Source: Streptomyces sp. 71268 (GTDB taxonomy: Bacteria > Actinomycetota > Actinomycetes > Streptomycetales > Streptomycetaceae). From it: a stretch of DNA of 64,000 bases. A model generated the notes under the pieces. That model made no database searches and was not told where the DNA came from. It saw only the letters and a program-made list of their open reading frames with translations. Below, in pieces: positions 17,212-26,436 of the stretch. The first letter of the stretch is position 1. Each line of letters begins with the position of its first letter. The stretch covers positions 4,991,001-5,055,000 of the forward strand of contig NZ_CP114200.1 in assembly GCF_029392895.1 (NCBI RefSeq). The letters run 5' to 3'. Position numbers and translations under genes: made by a program.

Positions 17212-17841
17212 CTAAGGCCAGTGGATCTTGACGGGGCCTTCGGGGAGCTTGTCGGCGTTGGGGCAGTTGAGTGGGCCCCGGGCCAGCCCGCGAGCCACGG
17301 CCCCTGTGAATAGGGTTAGCTCTTTGTCACCCTTGACGGGCTTAGCGCGCTCGTATTCTTCCGCGTCGTCCTGCGTAGACATCGACGTGTCCGTACGAAC
17401 GAGTATGCGGTCGGTAGAGCGCTGAATGGTGCACGGCACGTACAGCGAGACAACGTGGTTGGGTGCCATGTAGCCATAAGCCCCTCCTAGGGAGACCGGA
17501 ACGCCTTTCTTCTGGACCCGGTCACGAGGGTAAACATTTCCGGGATTGTTGATGTATGAAAAGGTTGCTCGCTCGCCTCCCGCCGTCACTCTGCAGTCTC
17601 CGTAATAGGTGCCGAGGTGGGAGCTTTCCTCTCTGAATCTCTCACCCTTTTTTGGGAGAGCCTCCCTAAGGGCGTCGCTAGAGATCGCTTCGTCGCAGAC
17701 TTTCTGTGGTATCGCGATGGTGTCTTCGGCAGGTGAGAACGCCCACCAAGCTCCGGCGCCAACGAGGAGTGTAAAGGTGACTGATAACACCAGGCCGACT
17801 GGGGACTTGAGAGCCTTGGGTAGGCTAGGTTTGTTAGGCAT
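17212..17841 (-). CDS. Membrane-anchored hypothetical protein paired with the DUF6571-like gene
   Basis: A 209-residue protein: a short cytoplasmic N-terminus, one membrane helix (residues about 14-35, PVGLVLSVTFTLLVGAGAWW), then an extracellular domain with four Cys (VCDEA, GDCRVTAGG, VPCTIQ, LNCPNADKL) that probably forms two disulfides. I do not recognise the domain. The gene overlaps the end of the 760-aa gene upstream by 8 bp and so is translationally coupled to it. It is clearly poorer in G+C (about 57%) and weaker in third-position bias than the window, a sign of recent transfer. It could be an immunity or accessory partner of the upstream protein; this is inferred from position only. 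Confidence 0.75.
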   Translation of the reverse strand: MPNKPSLPKALKSPVGLVLSVTFTLLVGAGAWWAFSPAEDTIAIPQKVCDEAISSDALREALPKKGERFREESSHLGTYYGDCRVTAGGERATFSYINNPGNVYPRDRVQKKGVPVSLGGAYGYMAPNHVVSLYVPCTIQRSTDRILVRTDTSMSTQDDAEEYERAKPVKGDKELTLFTGAVARGLARGPLNCPNADKLPEGPVKIHWP

Positions 17842-20116
17842 TACGGGAATTTCCGTCCCTGAAGCTGGCGTAAGCCGCCGAGTACACGTCCCCTGCTACT
17901 GCGAACCCCGGTGCCCCCGGAGCCGTTGAGACGCCTTCTTGCCGGGCGGCGTTGACGAAAGCTCGCTTGGCTGCTTCTGCGGTTTCCTTGGCTTCTTCTT
18001 CCAGGTAATTTTCACTGTTCCTCTCAATTTCTGCGACCGCGTCAGCGCCATCCTTCGTGTAGTGCTTGACTACCGCTTCGCGGATATCTTCAGTGATCCA
18101 TGATGCCGCGTCGCCTGCTACGGGAATGTGGTTCGCCGCCATGTCCGTGATGCGGCCAATCCACTTGTCGCCGAGTTCCACATTTTTGTTGTACTCATCG
18201 ATCTTTTTGACACTGTCGTCGGCCGCCGCGATAGCCTCGGCTCTTCCCTCAGCCATGCAGCCTGCGACGATTCCGCCAGGCCGCGTGGCGCGCTGGGAGA
18301 CTTCCGAGAGTGATTGGGCTCCCGGGTCGGCCACGCCCACTCGGATCGCTTCAGTAGTGACCGCTTGTTGTGCGTTGGCCATAGCCCCGTACGCTTTGGG
18401 ATCTTCTGCGGTGGCTCGTAGGAACTGCTTGAGCGCGTTGTCCTGCACATTGGAGAGGTCTGCCACGGCTCCCGCATGCTTGAAGTACACCTCGGCTCCG
18501 CCCTCTCCCGAAAAGTCCCGCTGGATGTCATACATGTACTCCGCCGACATGTTTCCCAGATTGGGGGCGATCACCGCGAGGTTCCCGTCGTGCTTGATCA
18601 AGTCAGGGTTACTCCCGAACTCCTGGACCACCTTCTCGAAGACATCCGCTTGACCCGTTGTATGTGGCCGCGACGGCCCGTCGTCCCCGTACGGCCGCCC
18701 CGAGGTGGCGGATTCCAGGGCGTGGCCCAGGGCCTGCTTGGACGGGAGAGTGCTGTCGTCGTCGGGGTGGGTGGTGCCACTGAGTTTGTCGGAGGGCCAT
18801 ACGCGGCCGTCGTCCTCGCTGGTGAAGAATTCCAGGTTGCTGAGCTTTTTCAGGTCGCTGTCGCCGCCGCCGGTGGAGCCGTTGAAGAAGGCGGTGGATG
18901 CGTCGGGGCTGTTCGCGAGTCCCTCCAGGAGGCCGGTCATCGGGTCCCAGCCGGGGCTCTTCTTGTCGGAGAGGCTGAGGGCCAGATCCAGGTCGCCGTG
19001 GTAGGAGTCGGGCGTCGGCCAGCCCGCGTTCTTACGCTCGTAGACGACCATGTCCTCGGCGATGGGCTTGAGGAAGCTCTTGTCGTAGTTGCCGTTCCGC
19101 AGCAGGGACGCCAGGGCCTGGTAGCCGAGGGGTTCGGCGTGGTGGACGCCGAGATCCAGCGGCTTCGTACCCACCTTCTTCAGCTCATTGACCCACGCCC
19201 TGCCCAGATACGTGCGGTCCTCGCGGAAGGACGTATGGGGATTGTCCTTGCCGGTGGGTGGATCGGTTGCCGTGGCCAGGGCCAGGCCCATGTCTTCCTG
19301 GATGCTCTTCGCCAGCTCCAGGCGCGCACTGTCGTCGCCCGTTGACGCGTCTACCGCCAACTGCGCCTGGAAACGCAGGGCTTCTTTGGGGCCCATCTCG
19401 CGGTAGAACTCAACCGCGAATTCCGCGTCCTTGGAGTTGCTCTGCATGAGCCGTTGGAACTCGGCCAGTTCCGTGTTGCTCAGTTCCTTGCCGTCCATGT
19501 GCAGGTCCAGGCTCTTCTTGGCGAGTTGGACGGTGCGCTCGCGTTGGGCGTCGTCCAGGGTGTCGTACTTCGCGTGGCCGAAGTCGTGGCTGTCACCGCC
19601 GTGAATCCTGCCCAGGGCGCGGCTCACCGAGTCGTCGATCTCGTTGGCCTGTACGAGGAGGTGGTTGATCTGCTCTTCCAGCGCCTTGAGGTATTCCACC
19701 TGGTCCGGCTTGAGCTTGGTCTTCTCGCCGGACCTGTCCACGTACGTGCAGGTGACGGTCGAGCCGGGGCCGCCCGACACCAGGATGCTGTGCTTCTTGG
19801 CATCCACGTCCACGGCCTTCTTCAGGGCCTTCTGGACCGCCGTCAGGTCCTGGTGGGCGTCACGCAGCATGCTCCAGATGCTTTTGGCCTGGGCGTGCGC
19901 GTCGCGGAACTCGGCGGCGGTGGTGCGGACGAAGGGGCGGGTGACGCCAGCGTTCACCCCCTCCCAACGGGCCGCGTCGGACTGGCGCACCATGCCGTCC
20001 GAGGCGTCGGTGGCCAGTGTGGCGAGTTGGTCCACCATTTCCTTCCAGTCCTCGGCCGCCGAACCGAGGCTGGATAAGGAGACCTGGTAGAGGTCGTCGT
20101 ACGTCAGCCCTGCCAT
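17834..20116 (-). CDS. DUF6571-like WXG100/ESX-associated large protein
   Basis: A 760-residue, mainly helical soluble protein with no signal peptide. The N-terminal ~120 residues (GLTYDDLYQVSLSSLGSAAE, EDWKEMVDQL, later WEGVNAG) resemble the helical hairpin at the N-terminus of WXG100/LXG-like proteins of actinobacterial type VII systems; the middle matches what I know as DUF6571. The C-terminal ~180 residues contain HIPVAGDAASWITEDIREAV and a Glu/Ala-rich coiled region. Base composition changes inside the gene: the N-terminal half (above about 18,650) is typical streptomycete DNA, while the C-terminal part is much richer in A+T, as is the next gene. This mosaic build recalls polymorphic toxin cassettes, but no toxin motif is visible. 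Confidence 0.75.
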   Translation of the reverse strand: MAGLTYDDLYQVSLSSLGSAAEDWKEMVDQLATLATDASDGMVRQSDAARWEGVNAGVTRPFVRTTAAEFRDAHAQAKSIWSMLRDAHQDLTAVQKALKKAVDVDAKKHSILVSGGPGSTVTCTYVDRSGEKTKLKPDQVEYLKALEEQINHLLVQANEIDDSVSRALGRIHGGDSHDFGHAKYDTLDDAQRERTVQLAKKSLDLHMDGKELSNTELAEFQRLMQSNSKDAEFAVEFYREMGPKEALRFQAQLAVDASTGDDSARLELAKSIQEDMGLALATATDPPTGKDNPHTSFREDRTYLGRAWVNELKKVGTKPLDLGVHHAEPLGYQALASLLRNGNYDKSFLKPIAEDMVVYERKNAGWPTPDSYHGDLDLALSLSDKKSPGWDPMTGLLEGLANSPDASTAFFNGSTGGGDSDLKKLSNLEFFTSEDDGRVWPSDKLSGTTHPDDDSTLPSKQALGHALESATSGRPYGDDGPSRPHTTGQADVFEKVVQEFGSNPDLIKHDGNLAVIAPNLGNMSAEYMYDIQRDFSGEGGAEVYFKHAGAVADLSNVQDNALKQFLRATAEDPKAYGAMANAQQAVTTEAIRVGVADPGAQSLSEVSQRATRPGGIVAGCMAEGRAEAIAAADDSVKKIDEYNKNVELGDKWIGRITDMAANHIPVAGDAASWITEDIREAVVKHYTKDGADAVAEIERNSENYLEEEAKETAEAAKRAFVNAARQEGVSTAPGAPGFAVAGDVYSAAYASFRDGNSRNA

Positions 20117-20189
20117 GCCACGGTCACCTCACGCGTTTCCGTTGTCGTCACTGTCCTCGTGTCCATGCCCGTACGCCGTTCCGCCCGGC

Positions 20190-20633
20190 TCAGCGGTAGT
20201 ACTGGGCTATTTCCGAGGCCGTCATCGCGCTGCCGTCGCGGTGCGACATGGTGGCGGCGATCTCCTTGTCCTCGCGCGTGTGGGACTTCTTCGAGAAGTC
20301 GAGGTGGTTCGAGATGTGCGCGCACGACTGGAGCAGCGTCTTGACCTGGTCGTCCCAGATCGCCGACATCGTGGTGAGGGCCTCGCCCAGCGTGAAGTTG
20401 TGCGAGGTCAGGGTGGCGGCCGCCTTGGCGGTCGAACCCTCGCCCGCCGCCCCGCGGGCGATGTCGCCGGCCTTCTTGAGCCGGCCGTGCAGCAGGAACG
20501 CCTCGTGGCCGACCCTGCCCAGGTCCTCCTGGTGGACGACCAGTCGGTCGGCGTCGCCGCCACCCGCGCTGTTGAGCCGCGTTCGGGTGGCCGCCTCGCT
20601 GCGGATCTGGCCCCATTCCTCCTGGAACGACAT
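20190..20633 (-). CDS. WXG100-like small helical protein
   Basis: A 147-residue helical protein: MSFQEEWGQIRSEAATRTRL, then DRLVVHQEDLGRVGHEAFLL, and a second half with FTLGEALTTMSAIWDDQVKT and CAHISNHLDFSKKSH. In streptomycetes such proteins stand directly before DUF6571-like genes and are thought to pair with them like ESX partners. The WXG motif itself is not clear (EEWGQ is the nearest). ATG 20633 follows GGGGGAA. It is 73 bp upstream of the 760-aa gene on the same strand and most likely leads its operon. Confidence 0.75.
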   Translation of the reverse strand: MSFQEEWGQIRSEAATRTRLNSAGGGDADRLVVHQEDLGRVGHEAFLLHGRLKKAGDIARGAAGEGSTAKAAATLTSHNFTLGEALTTMSAIWDDQVKTLLQSCAHISNHLDFSKKSHTREDKEIAATMSHRDGSAMTASEIAQYYR

Positions 20634-20768
20634 GCTTCCCCCACTTCCCCCGGGTCCCGTAACTCTCGTACGTAGCAGCGTAGTTACCGTCAGGGACGGT
20701 AGCAGGGTGAGGGTGACGAACGGTGTACTCGGGGTCACGGTGCGGGAGGGTGTGTCACGGCGTGAAGC

Positions 20769-20806
20769 GGGGCGGGCCTGAGCGGTCGAACGCTCGGACC
20801 CGCCCC
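20769..20806. terminator. Terminator hairpin of the aldo/keto reductase gene
   Basis: Arms 20769-20784 and 20791-20806 pair over 16 positions (G-U and one mismatch allowed) around a 6-nt loop, 18 bp beyond the reductase stop codon. Confidence 0.75.
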
Positions 20807-20824
20807 GTCACGCGGTGCGGCCGA

Positions 20825-21823
20825 TCACCAGGCGAAGGACTCCGGCGCCGGGCCCGGGCCCGGGAAGATCTCGTCGAGGCCGGTCAGCACCTCGTCGCTC
20901 AGGTCGAGCTCGACCGCCCGCAGCGCCGAAGCGAGCTGCTCCGCCGTGCGCGGGCCGACGATCGGGCCGGTGACGCCGGGCCGGGTGAGCAGCCAGGCCA
21001 GGGCCGCCTCGCCGGGCTCGATGCCGTGCTGGGCCAACAGGTCCTCGTACGCCTGCACGCGCTGGCGCACCGCCGGGTCGGCGAGGGTCGTGGCGGCCCG
21101 GCCGGAGGCGGTGCGGCCGACGGTGCCCTCCCGCTCCTTGCGGATCGCGCCGCCGAGCAGCCCGCCGTGCAGCGGCGACCACGGGATGACGCCGAGGCCG
21201 TAGTCCCGCGCGGCCGGGATGACCTCCATCTCGGCGGTGCGCTCGGCCAGGTTGTACAGGCACTGCTCGCTGACCAGGCCGAGCGCACCGCGCCGCCGCG
21301 CCGCCTCGTTGGCCTTGGCGATGTGCCAGCCCGCGTGGTTGGACGAACCGGCGTAGAGGATCTTGCCCTGCTGGATGAGGACGTCGACGGCCTGCCAGAT
21401 CTCCTCCCACGGCGTCGCGCGGTCGACGTGGTGGAACTGGTACAGGTCGATGTAGTCGGTGCGCAGCCGCCGCAGGCTGGCTTCTACCGACCTGCGGATG
21501 TTCAGGGCCGACAGCTTGTCGTGGTTGGGCCAGGGCTCGCCGTCGTCGAGGGCCATGTTGGCGTACGCCTTGGTGGCGAGGACGACCTTGTCGCGGCGCT
21601 CGCCACCCTGGGCGAACCAGGACCCGATGATCTCCTCCGTACGCCCCTTGTTGGCGCCCCAGCCGTAGGCGTTGGCGGTGTCGAAGAAGTTGATGCCCGC
21701 GTCGAGCGAGGCGTCCATGATCGCGTGGCTGTCCGCCTCGTCGGTCTGCGGACCGAAGTTCATGGTGCCGAGCACCAGGCGGCTGACCTTGAGACCGGTG
21801 TGTCCGAGCTGCGTGTACTTCAT
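20825..21823 (-). CDS. Aldo/keto reductase
   Basis: A 332-residue NADPH-dependent (beta/alpha)8 oxidoreductase. The catalytic tetrad is present: Asp48 and Tyr53 in NFFDTANAYGWG, Lys85 in VVLATKAY, and His131 in LYQFHHVD. The C-terminal GPIVGPRTAEQLASAL is the usual cofactor-binding segment. It resembles the YajO/YhdN-like reductases, whose physiological substrates are mostly unknown. ATG 21823 has no Shine-Dalgarno, and a MerR-type promoter with its -10 box 8 bp upstream suggests a leaderless transcript. A terminator follows the stop. Confidence 0.93.
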   Translation of the reverse strand: MKYTQLGHTGLKVSRLVLGTMNFGPQTDEADSHAIMDASLDAGINFFDTANAYGWGANKGRTEEIIGSWFAQGGERRDKVVLATKAYANMALDDGEPWPNHDKLSALNIRRSVEASLRRLRTDYIDLYQFHHVDRATPWEEIWQAVDVLIQQGKILYAGSSNHAGWHIAKANEAARRRGALGLVSEQCLYNLAERTAEMEVIPAARDYGLGVIPWSPLHGGLLGGAIRKEREGTVGRTASGRAATTLADPAVRQRVQAYEDLLAQHGIEPGEAALAWLLTRPGVTGPIVGPRTAEQLASALRAVELDLSDEVLTGLDEIFPGPGPAPESFAW

Positions 21824-21830
21824 GGAGCCC

Positions 21831-21861
21831 AAGCCAACGCCTTGGAGCGGACTCCAAGCAA
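21831..21861 (-). promoter_or_regulatory. MerR-type promoter/operator of the aldo/keto reductase
   Basis: On the reverse strand TTGCTT (21861-21856) and TTGGCT (21837-21832), or TGGCTT one base further, form -35/-10 boxes with an 18-19-bp spacer. Between them lies the perfect dyad CTTGGAG-CGGA-CTCCAAG (21841-21858). Overlong spacers filled by a dyad are the mark of MerR-activated promoters. The start codon follows 8 nt after the -10. Confidence 0.7.
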
Positions 21862-21900
21862 GAGCACCACTCGCCCCACCCGCCCCTCACGCGGCCCGGG

Positions 21901-22515
21901 CTACTCGGCGTCCGGCGCGGCCCCCGCGCCGCCGCGCTGGCGCGGGTCGATCGCGGTCAGGTCGATCTCGACCGGGAAGGGCACGGCGACCTTGAGCTGT
22001 TCGCGGTAGATGCCGGTCACCGCGTACGTACGCCGGGCGGGTTCGAGTTCGAAGACGTAGACGACGGGCAGTCCGCGGGCCTCCTCCACCCGCCAGAAGT
22101 GCGGGATGCCGGCCGCGGCGTACTTCAGCGGCTTGGACTCGCGGTCCCGGGCCTCGGAGTCGGCGGAGACGACCTCGATGGCCAGGACCACGTCGGCGGG
22201 CTGGAAGGCCGTCTGGGCCAGGCCGGTGAAGGCGTCGCCGCGGACCACCATCACGTCCGGTTCCGGGCGGTTGCGCGCGTCGATGGCGATGGTCATTTCC
22301 CGGAAGGTCATGAGGTCGGGCGGCGCGCTGCGTGCGAGCCGGTTCTCCAGCAGTCGCATGGTCAGCGTGTGGAAGGCCGTCTGCGGACTCACGAAAACAA
22401 GGCTCCCGTCAATCAGCTCCGTGTGCGGAGGCAGGTTGGGAAGCCGGTCCAGATCGTCGGCGGTGTACCCGCCCACGGGCGGGCGGGGCCACTCGGGCTG
22501 TGGCGTGACGGGCAT
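21901..22515 (-). CDS. Uma2-family (DUF820) PD-(D/E)XK nuclease-fold protein
   Basis: A 204-residue protein of the Uma2 family, which has a restriction-endonuclease-like fold and is abundant in streptomycetes and cyanobacteria, mostly uncharacterised. Visible motifs are HTELIDGSLVFVSPQTAFHT, RNRPEPDVMVVRGD (Asp87), VVLAIEVVSADSEARDRESK (Glu114, Lys128) and KYAAAGIPHFWRVE. The catalytic E-x-K position reads E-V-V, as in many Uma2 members. ATG 22515 has GGGAG upstream; an ATG at 22530 is less good. It stands alone between the aldo/keto reductase and a divergent secreted protein gene. Confidence 0.88.
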   Translation of the reverse strand: MPVTPQPEWPRPPVGGYTADDLDRLPNLPPHTELIDGSLVFVSPQTAFHTLTMRLLENRLARSAPPDLMTFREMTIAIDARNRPEPDVMVVRGDAFTGLAQTAFQPADVVLAIEVVSADSEARDRESKPLKYAAAGIPHFWRVEEARGLPVVYVFELEPARRTYAVTGIYREQLKVAVPFPVEIDLTAIDPRQRGGAGAAPDAE

Positions 22516-22725
22516 GATCGGTGCTCCCATGATCGGGATTCTTGCCGACCCTTTCAGCGTACCCAGGACGCTCGTCGCGCCTTCCGTCGTACGGGTGGTT
22601 TGGTCACCCAGGGTTGACCAAAGGGTGGGTCCGGCCGCCCCGGGCTGGACCGGCGGCGCCCGACCCGTACGGGGACTTCGCACGCGCGCCGCGGGCCCGC
22701 GCGCGGGGATGGCAGGCTTACGCCC

Positions 22726-23772
22726 ATGGGTTCGCTTGCTCGCGTCGTCACCTGCGCCTTCGCCGCCGTCTTGGTGGCGCTCCCCGCCGCCCCGTTGGGG
22801 TCGGCCCCCGCCGCGTCCGCGTCCGCCGCGAGCGGCGGCGACCGGCCGTCGTCGTTCACGATCCAGGACGAGCGGATCACCGAGTCCAGCGGCCTCGCCG
22901 CGAGCCGGGCGCACCCCGGCGTGTACTGGACGCACAACGACAGCGACGACGGCCCGTACGTGTACGCCGTGGACGGCGAGACGGGCCGTACGGTCGCCAC
23001 CGTGACGCTGCGTGGCGTCGGTGACCCGCGCGACGTGGAGGCGATCTCGGTCGGGCCCGACGGCCAGGTCTACGTGGCGGACATCGGCGACAACATGGGC
23101 GGCACCTGGCCCAAGGTGTGGATCTACGCGTTCCCCGAGCCGAAGCGGCTCGCGGACACCACGGTGACGGCCAAGCAGTACACGGTGCAGTACGCGGACG
23201 GCCCACGGGACGCCGAGGCGATGATGGTGCACCCGAAGACGGGCCGGGTCTACATCGTCAGCAAGCGCGAGGAGGGCGGCGGGCTCTACGCCGGGCCCGC
23301 CAGGCTCTCGACCACCGGCGTCAACCGCTTCGAGCGGGTGGGCGACGTGGACGTGTGGGCGACCGACGGCGCGTTCTCGCCCGACGGCGCGCACCTGGTG
23401 CTGCGCGGTTACTTCGAGTCGACCCTGTTCGACTGGCGCGACGGCAAGCCGAAGAAGATCGCCGAGCCACAGATGCCGATCCAGCGGCAGGGCGAGTCGG
23501 TGACGTACACCCTGGACGGCGGCACGCTGATGTACGGCACCGAGGGCGAGCACAGCCGGGTCTCGGCGGTGCACCTCGATGACGATCAGGTCTCGCCGAA
23601 GGTGCGCCGCGAGCGGGGGAAGGACGGCGGGGCCGACGGCGGGAAGGGTTCGCTGGCGGACGGCGACGCGGACGGTGACGGCGACTCCGGCAACTACTAC
23701 CTCGTCGCCGTCCTCCTCGTGGTCTGCGCCGCCCTCGGCATGGCCGTCCGCCGGCTGTTCGGCCGTAGGTGA
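22726..23772 (+). CDS. Surface-anchored beta-propeller-like (esterase-like/WD40) protein
   Basis: A 348-residue exported protein. It has a signal peptide (cleaved near residue 36, ASASAASGG), then a beta-propeller-like body with blades such as ERITESSGLAASRAHPGVYW, DPRDVEAISVGPDGQVYVAD, DAEAMMVHPKTGRVYIVSKR and DGAFSPDGAHLVLRGYFE, similar to phytase/esterase-like propellers. A Gly/Asp-rich spacer, one C-terminal membrane helix (NYYLVAVLLVVCAALGMAV) and RRLFGRR follow, so it is probably anchored to the membrane. Acidic DGDADGDGD near the helix may bind Ca2+. Start ATG 22726. Function unknown. Confidence 0.85.
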   Translation: MGSLARVVTCAFAAVLVALPAAPLGSAPAASASAASGGDRPSSFTIQDERITESSGLAASRAHPGVYWTHNDSDDGPYVYAVDGETGRTVATVTLRGVGDPRDVEAISVGPDGQVYVADIGDNMGGTWPKVWIYAFPEPKRLADTTVTAKQYTVQYADGPRDAEAMMVHPKTGRVYIVSKREEGGGLYAGPARLSTTGVNRFERVGDVDVWATDGAFSPDGAHLVLRGYFESTLFDWRDGKPKKIAEPQMPIQRQGESVTYTLDGGTLMYGTEGEHSRVSAVHLDDDQVSPKVRRERGKDGGADGGKGSLADGDADGDGDSGNYYLVAVLLVVCAALGMAVRRLFGRR

Positions 23773-23871
23773 CCCGTCCGGTTCCGACCGACCGGCCGCA
23801 GACGTGGTGCCGCTCGGCCGGCCGCAGTCACAGGGTCGCTATCGCTGTCGCCGTCGGCCTTACGGCCGCCG

Positions 23872-24381
23872 TCAGGCCGGGTCGCCGTGGGGCGCCCCGT
23901 CGGGGCCCGTGTGTTCGGCGCCGCCGTCCGTCGGCTGCCGCAGCCGCAGTTCGTAGTGGAGCGTGCGGACCCGCTTCGCCCGGTGCAGCAGCGGCACCAG
24001 GACGCCGTGGGTGAGCGGGTACTTGCGGGCCAGCAGGCGGGCCGCGCGCGCGTTCTCCGGGCTGTCCGGGTCGAGCAGCCGGGCGTGGGCGGGGGTGGCC
24101 GGGGCGGTCGGGACGCCCCGGGTGGTGGAGGGGGCGAGGGTCACCCGGGGGTCGTGGCGCAGCCGCCGCACCTTCCAGGCCGTGCCGTAGGTACGGACGT
24201 ACGCGTGGTCGCCGTCCACGGCGATGTGCACCGGCGTGCCGACCGGCGTTCCGTCCCGCTTGTACGTGGTGAGCAGCACGGTCTTCTGCCGGACGTACGG
24301 CGCGAGCCCGGGGCCTGGCGGGTCGGGGCGCCGGCCGGGCGGTCGGGGGAGAGGGGCATACGGTCCATGAAGGCACGGCAC
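23872..24381 (-). CDS. PPOX-class, probably F420-dependent, oxidoreductase
   Basis: A split-barrel flavin/F420-binding protein. The core starts at LAPYVRQKTVLLTTYKRDG and continues TPVHIAVDGDHAYVRTYGTA, WKVRRLRHDPRVTLAPS and ARKYPLTHGVLVPLLHR, matching the actinobacterial F420 (TIGR03666-like) group. The exact start is unclear: there is no ATG or good RBS near the conserved core, and the nearest in-frame GTG (24381) adds a Pro-rich extension of about 27 residues. Substrate unknown. It is downstream of serC on the same strand but separated from it by a terminator. Confidence 0.78.
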   Translation of the reverse strand: MPCLHGPYAPLPRPPGRRPDPPGPGLAPYVRQKTVLLTTYKRDGTPVGTPVHIAVDGDHAYVRTYGTAWKVRRLRHDPRVTLAPSTTRGVPTAPATPAHARLLDPDSPENARAARLLARKYPLTHGVLVPLLHRAKRVRTLHYELRLRQPTDGGAEHTGPDGAPHGDPA

Positions 24382-24463
24382 GGCGCGCGCGTCCCCGCCC
24401 GACGCGCCGCACGCGCCCCGTCCGCCGACGACACGCGCCCCGGAAGCCCGCAGGGCGGTACGC

Positions 24464-24501
24464 GTGAGCCCCGCTCGGCGGCGGTGCCGGGCGGGGCTCA
24501 C
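24464..24501. terminator. serC terminator hairpin
   Basis: A perfect 11-bp stem GTGAGCCCCGC (24464-24474) / GCGGGGCTCAC (24491-24501), with a further CGGC/GCCG pair inside the loop, 35 bp after the serC stop. Confidence 0.8.
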
Positions 24502-24536
24502 GGGTGGACAGCGGTGGCGGGTGGGCCCGCCGGGGG

Positions 24537-25664
<1,128 letters not shown>

Positions 25665-25915
25665 CTAATCCGTTACGTCGAACGTGCTAGAGGGCGGTCC
25701 ACCGTATGAGACCAGGTGAGCACCGTTCGCGATCAGAGGTGACCGGATACGGGCCGGATCAGGCTGAATATGCCCCTGGAATGGCGTCGGTTTTCGGGCG
25801 CACTGGCGGACGCCGGCGCCAGGCCCGTACGGGGCGGACGCGGGCCGGGGGGCGAACCCCGGCCCGCGCCGCCCGCGCGCCCGTGTCGTGCCGGTCCGTG
25901 TCGTGCCGGGCCGGG

Positions 25916-25934
25916 CCGGCTCGTGCCGAGCCGG
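25916..25934. terminator. Short hairpin downstream of the AhpD-like gene
   Basis: CCGGCTCG (25916-25923) pairs with CGAGCCGG (25927-25934) around a 3-nt loop, right after the stop at 25938. Preceding DNA carries two copies of CCGTGTCGTGCCGG. Confidence 0.6.
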
Positions 25935-25937
25935 GGC

Positions 25938-26390
25938 TCAGGCCGTGCCGGGGACCTTGCTCGTGGTCACGGCGATCCGGTTCCACGCGTTGATGGCGAA
26001 GATGACGCCGATGAGCTTGGCCAGCTCGGCCTCGTCGAAGTGCTCGGCGGCCCGCGCGTACACCTCGTCCGAGACGCCGTTCGGCAGCAGCGTGACGGCC
26101 TCGGTCAGCGCCAGCGCCGCCTGCTCCTTCTCGGAGAAGAAGGTGGGCGCCTCGTGCCAGGCGCTGACCAGGTTGACGCGCTCCTCGCTCTCACCGGCCT
26201 TGCGGGCGTCGGTGGTGTGCATGAGCAGGCAGTACGCGCAGTGGTTGATCTGCGAGGCGCGGATCTGGACCAGCTCGACGAGGGAGTGGTCAAGTCCCTC
26301 CTTGGCGGCGGCGGTCAGGTCGATCATGGCCTGGAAGACCTTGGGGGCGGCCTTCGTGAAGTTCATGCGGGCGGTGTGTTCAGTGGTCAT
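25938..26390 (-). CDS. Carboxymuconolactone decarboxylase/AhpD-family protein
   Basis: A 150-residue helical protein of the CMD/AhpD family. The redox motif is HCAYCLLMH (Cys51, Cys54, His58), preceded by LVELVQIRASQIN. That makes an alkylhydroperoxidase-like thiol activity more likely than true carboxymuconolactone decarboxylation. The C-terminal AELAKLIGVIFAINAWNRIA is typical. It is divergent from a MocR regulator across only 46 bp, a common pairing in streptomycetes, so it is probably controlled by that regulator. Confidence 0.92.
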   Translation of the reverse strand: MTTEHTARMNFTKAAPKVFQAMIDLTAAAKEGLDHSLVELVQIRASQINHCAYCLLMHTTDARKAGESEERVNLVSAWHEAPTFFSEKEQAALALTEAVTLLPNGVSDEVYARAAEHFDEAELAKLIGVIFAINAWNRIAVTTSKVPGTA

Positions 26391-26436
26391 ACCTCGACTC
26401 TAGGAGGCCGTTCGCGCGCACATATGGTTCATTGCC
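26391..26436. promoter_or_regulatory. Divergent, probably leaderless promoters of AhpD-like and MocR genes
   Basis: In 46 bp there is room for two -10 boxes but not for full leaders: TATGGT (26423-26428) lies 8 nt before the MocR ATG, and TAGAGT on the other strand lies 6 nt before the AhpD-like ATG. Neither gene has a clear Shine-Dalgarno. Confidence 0.5.
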
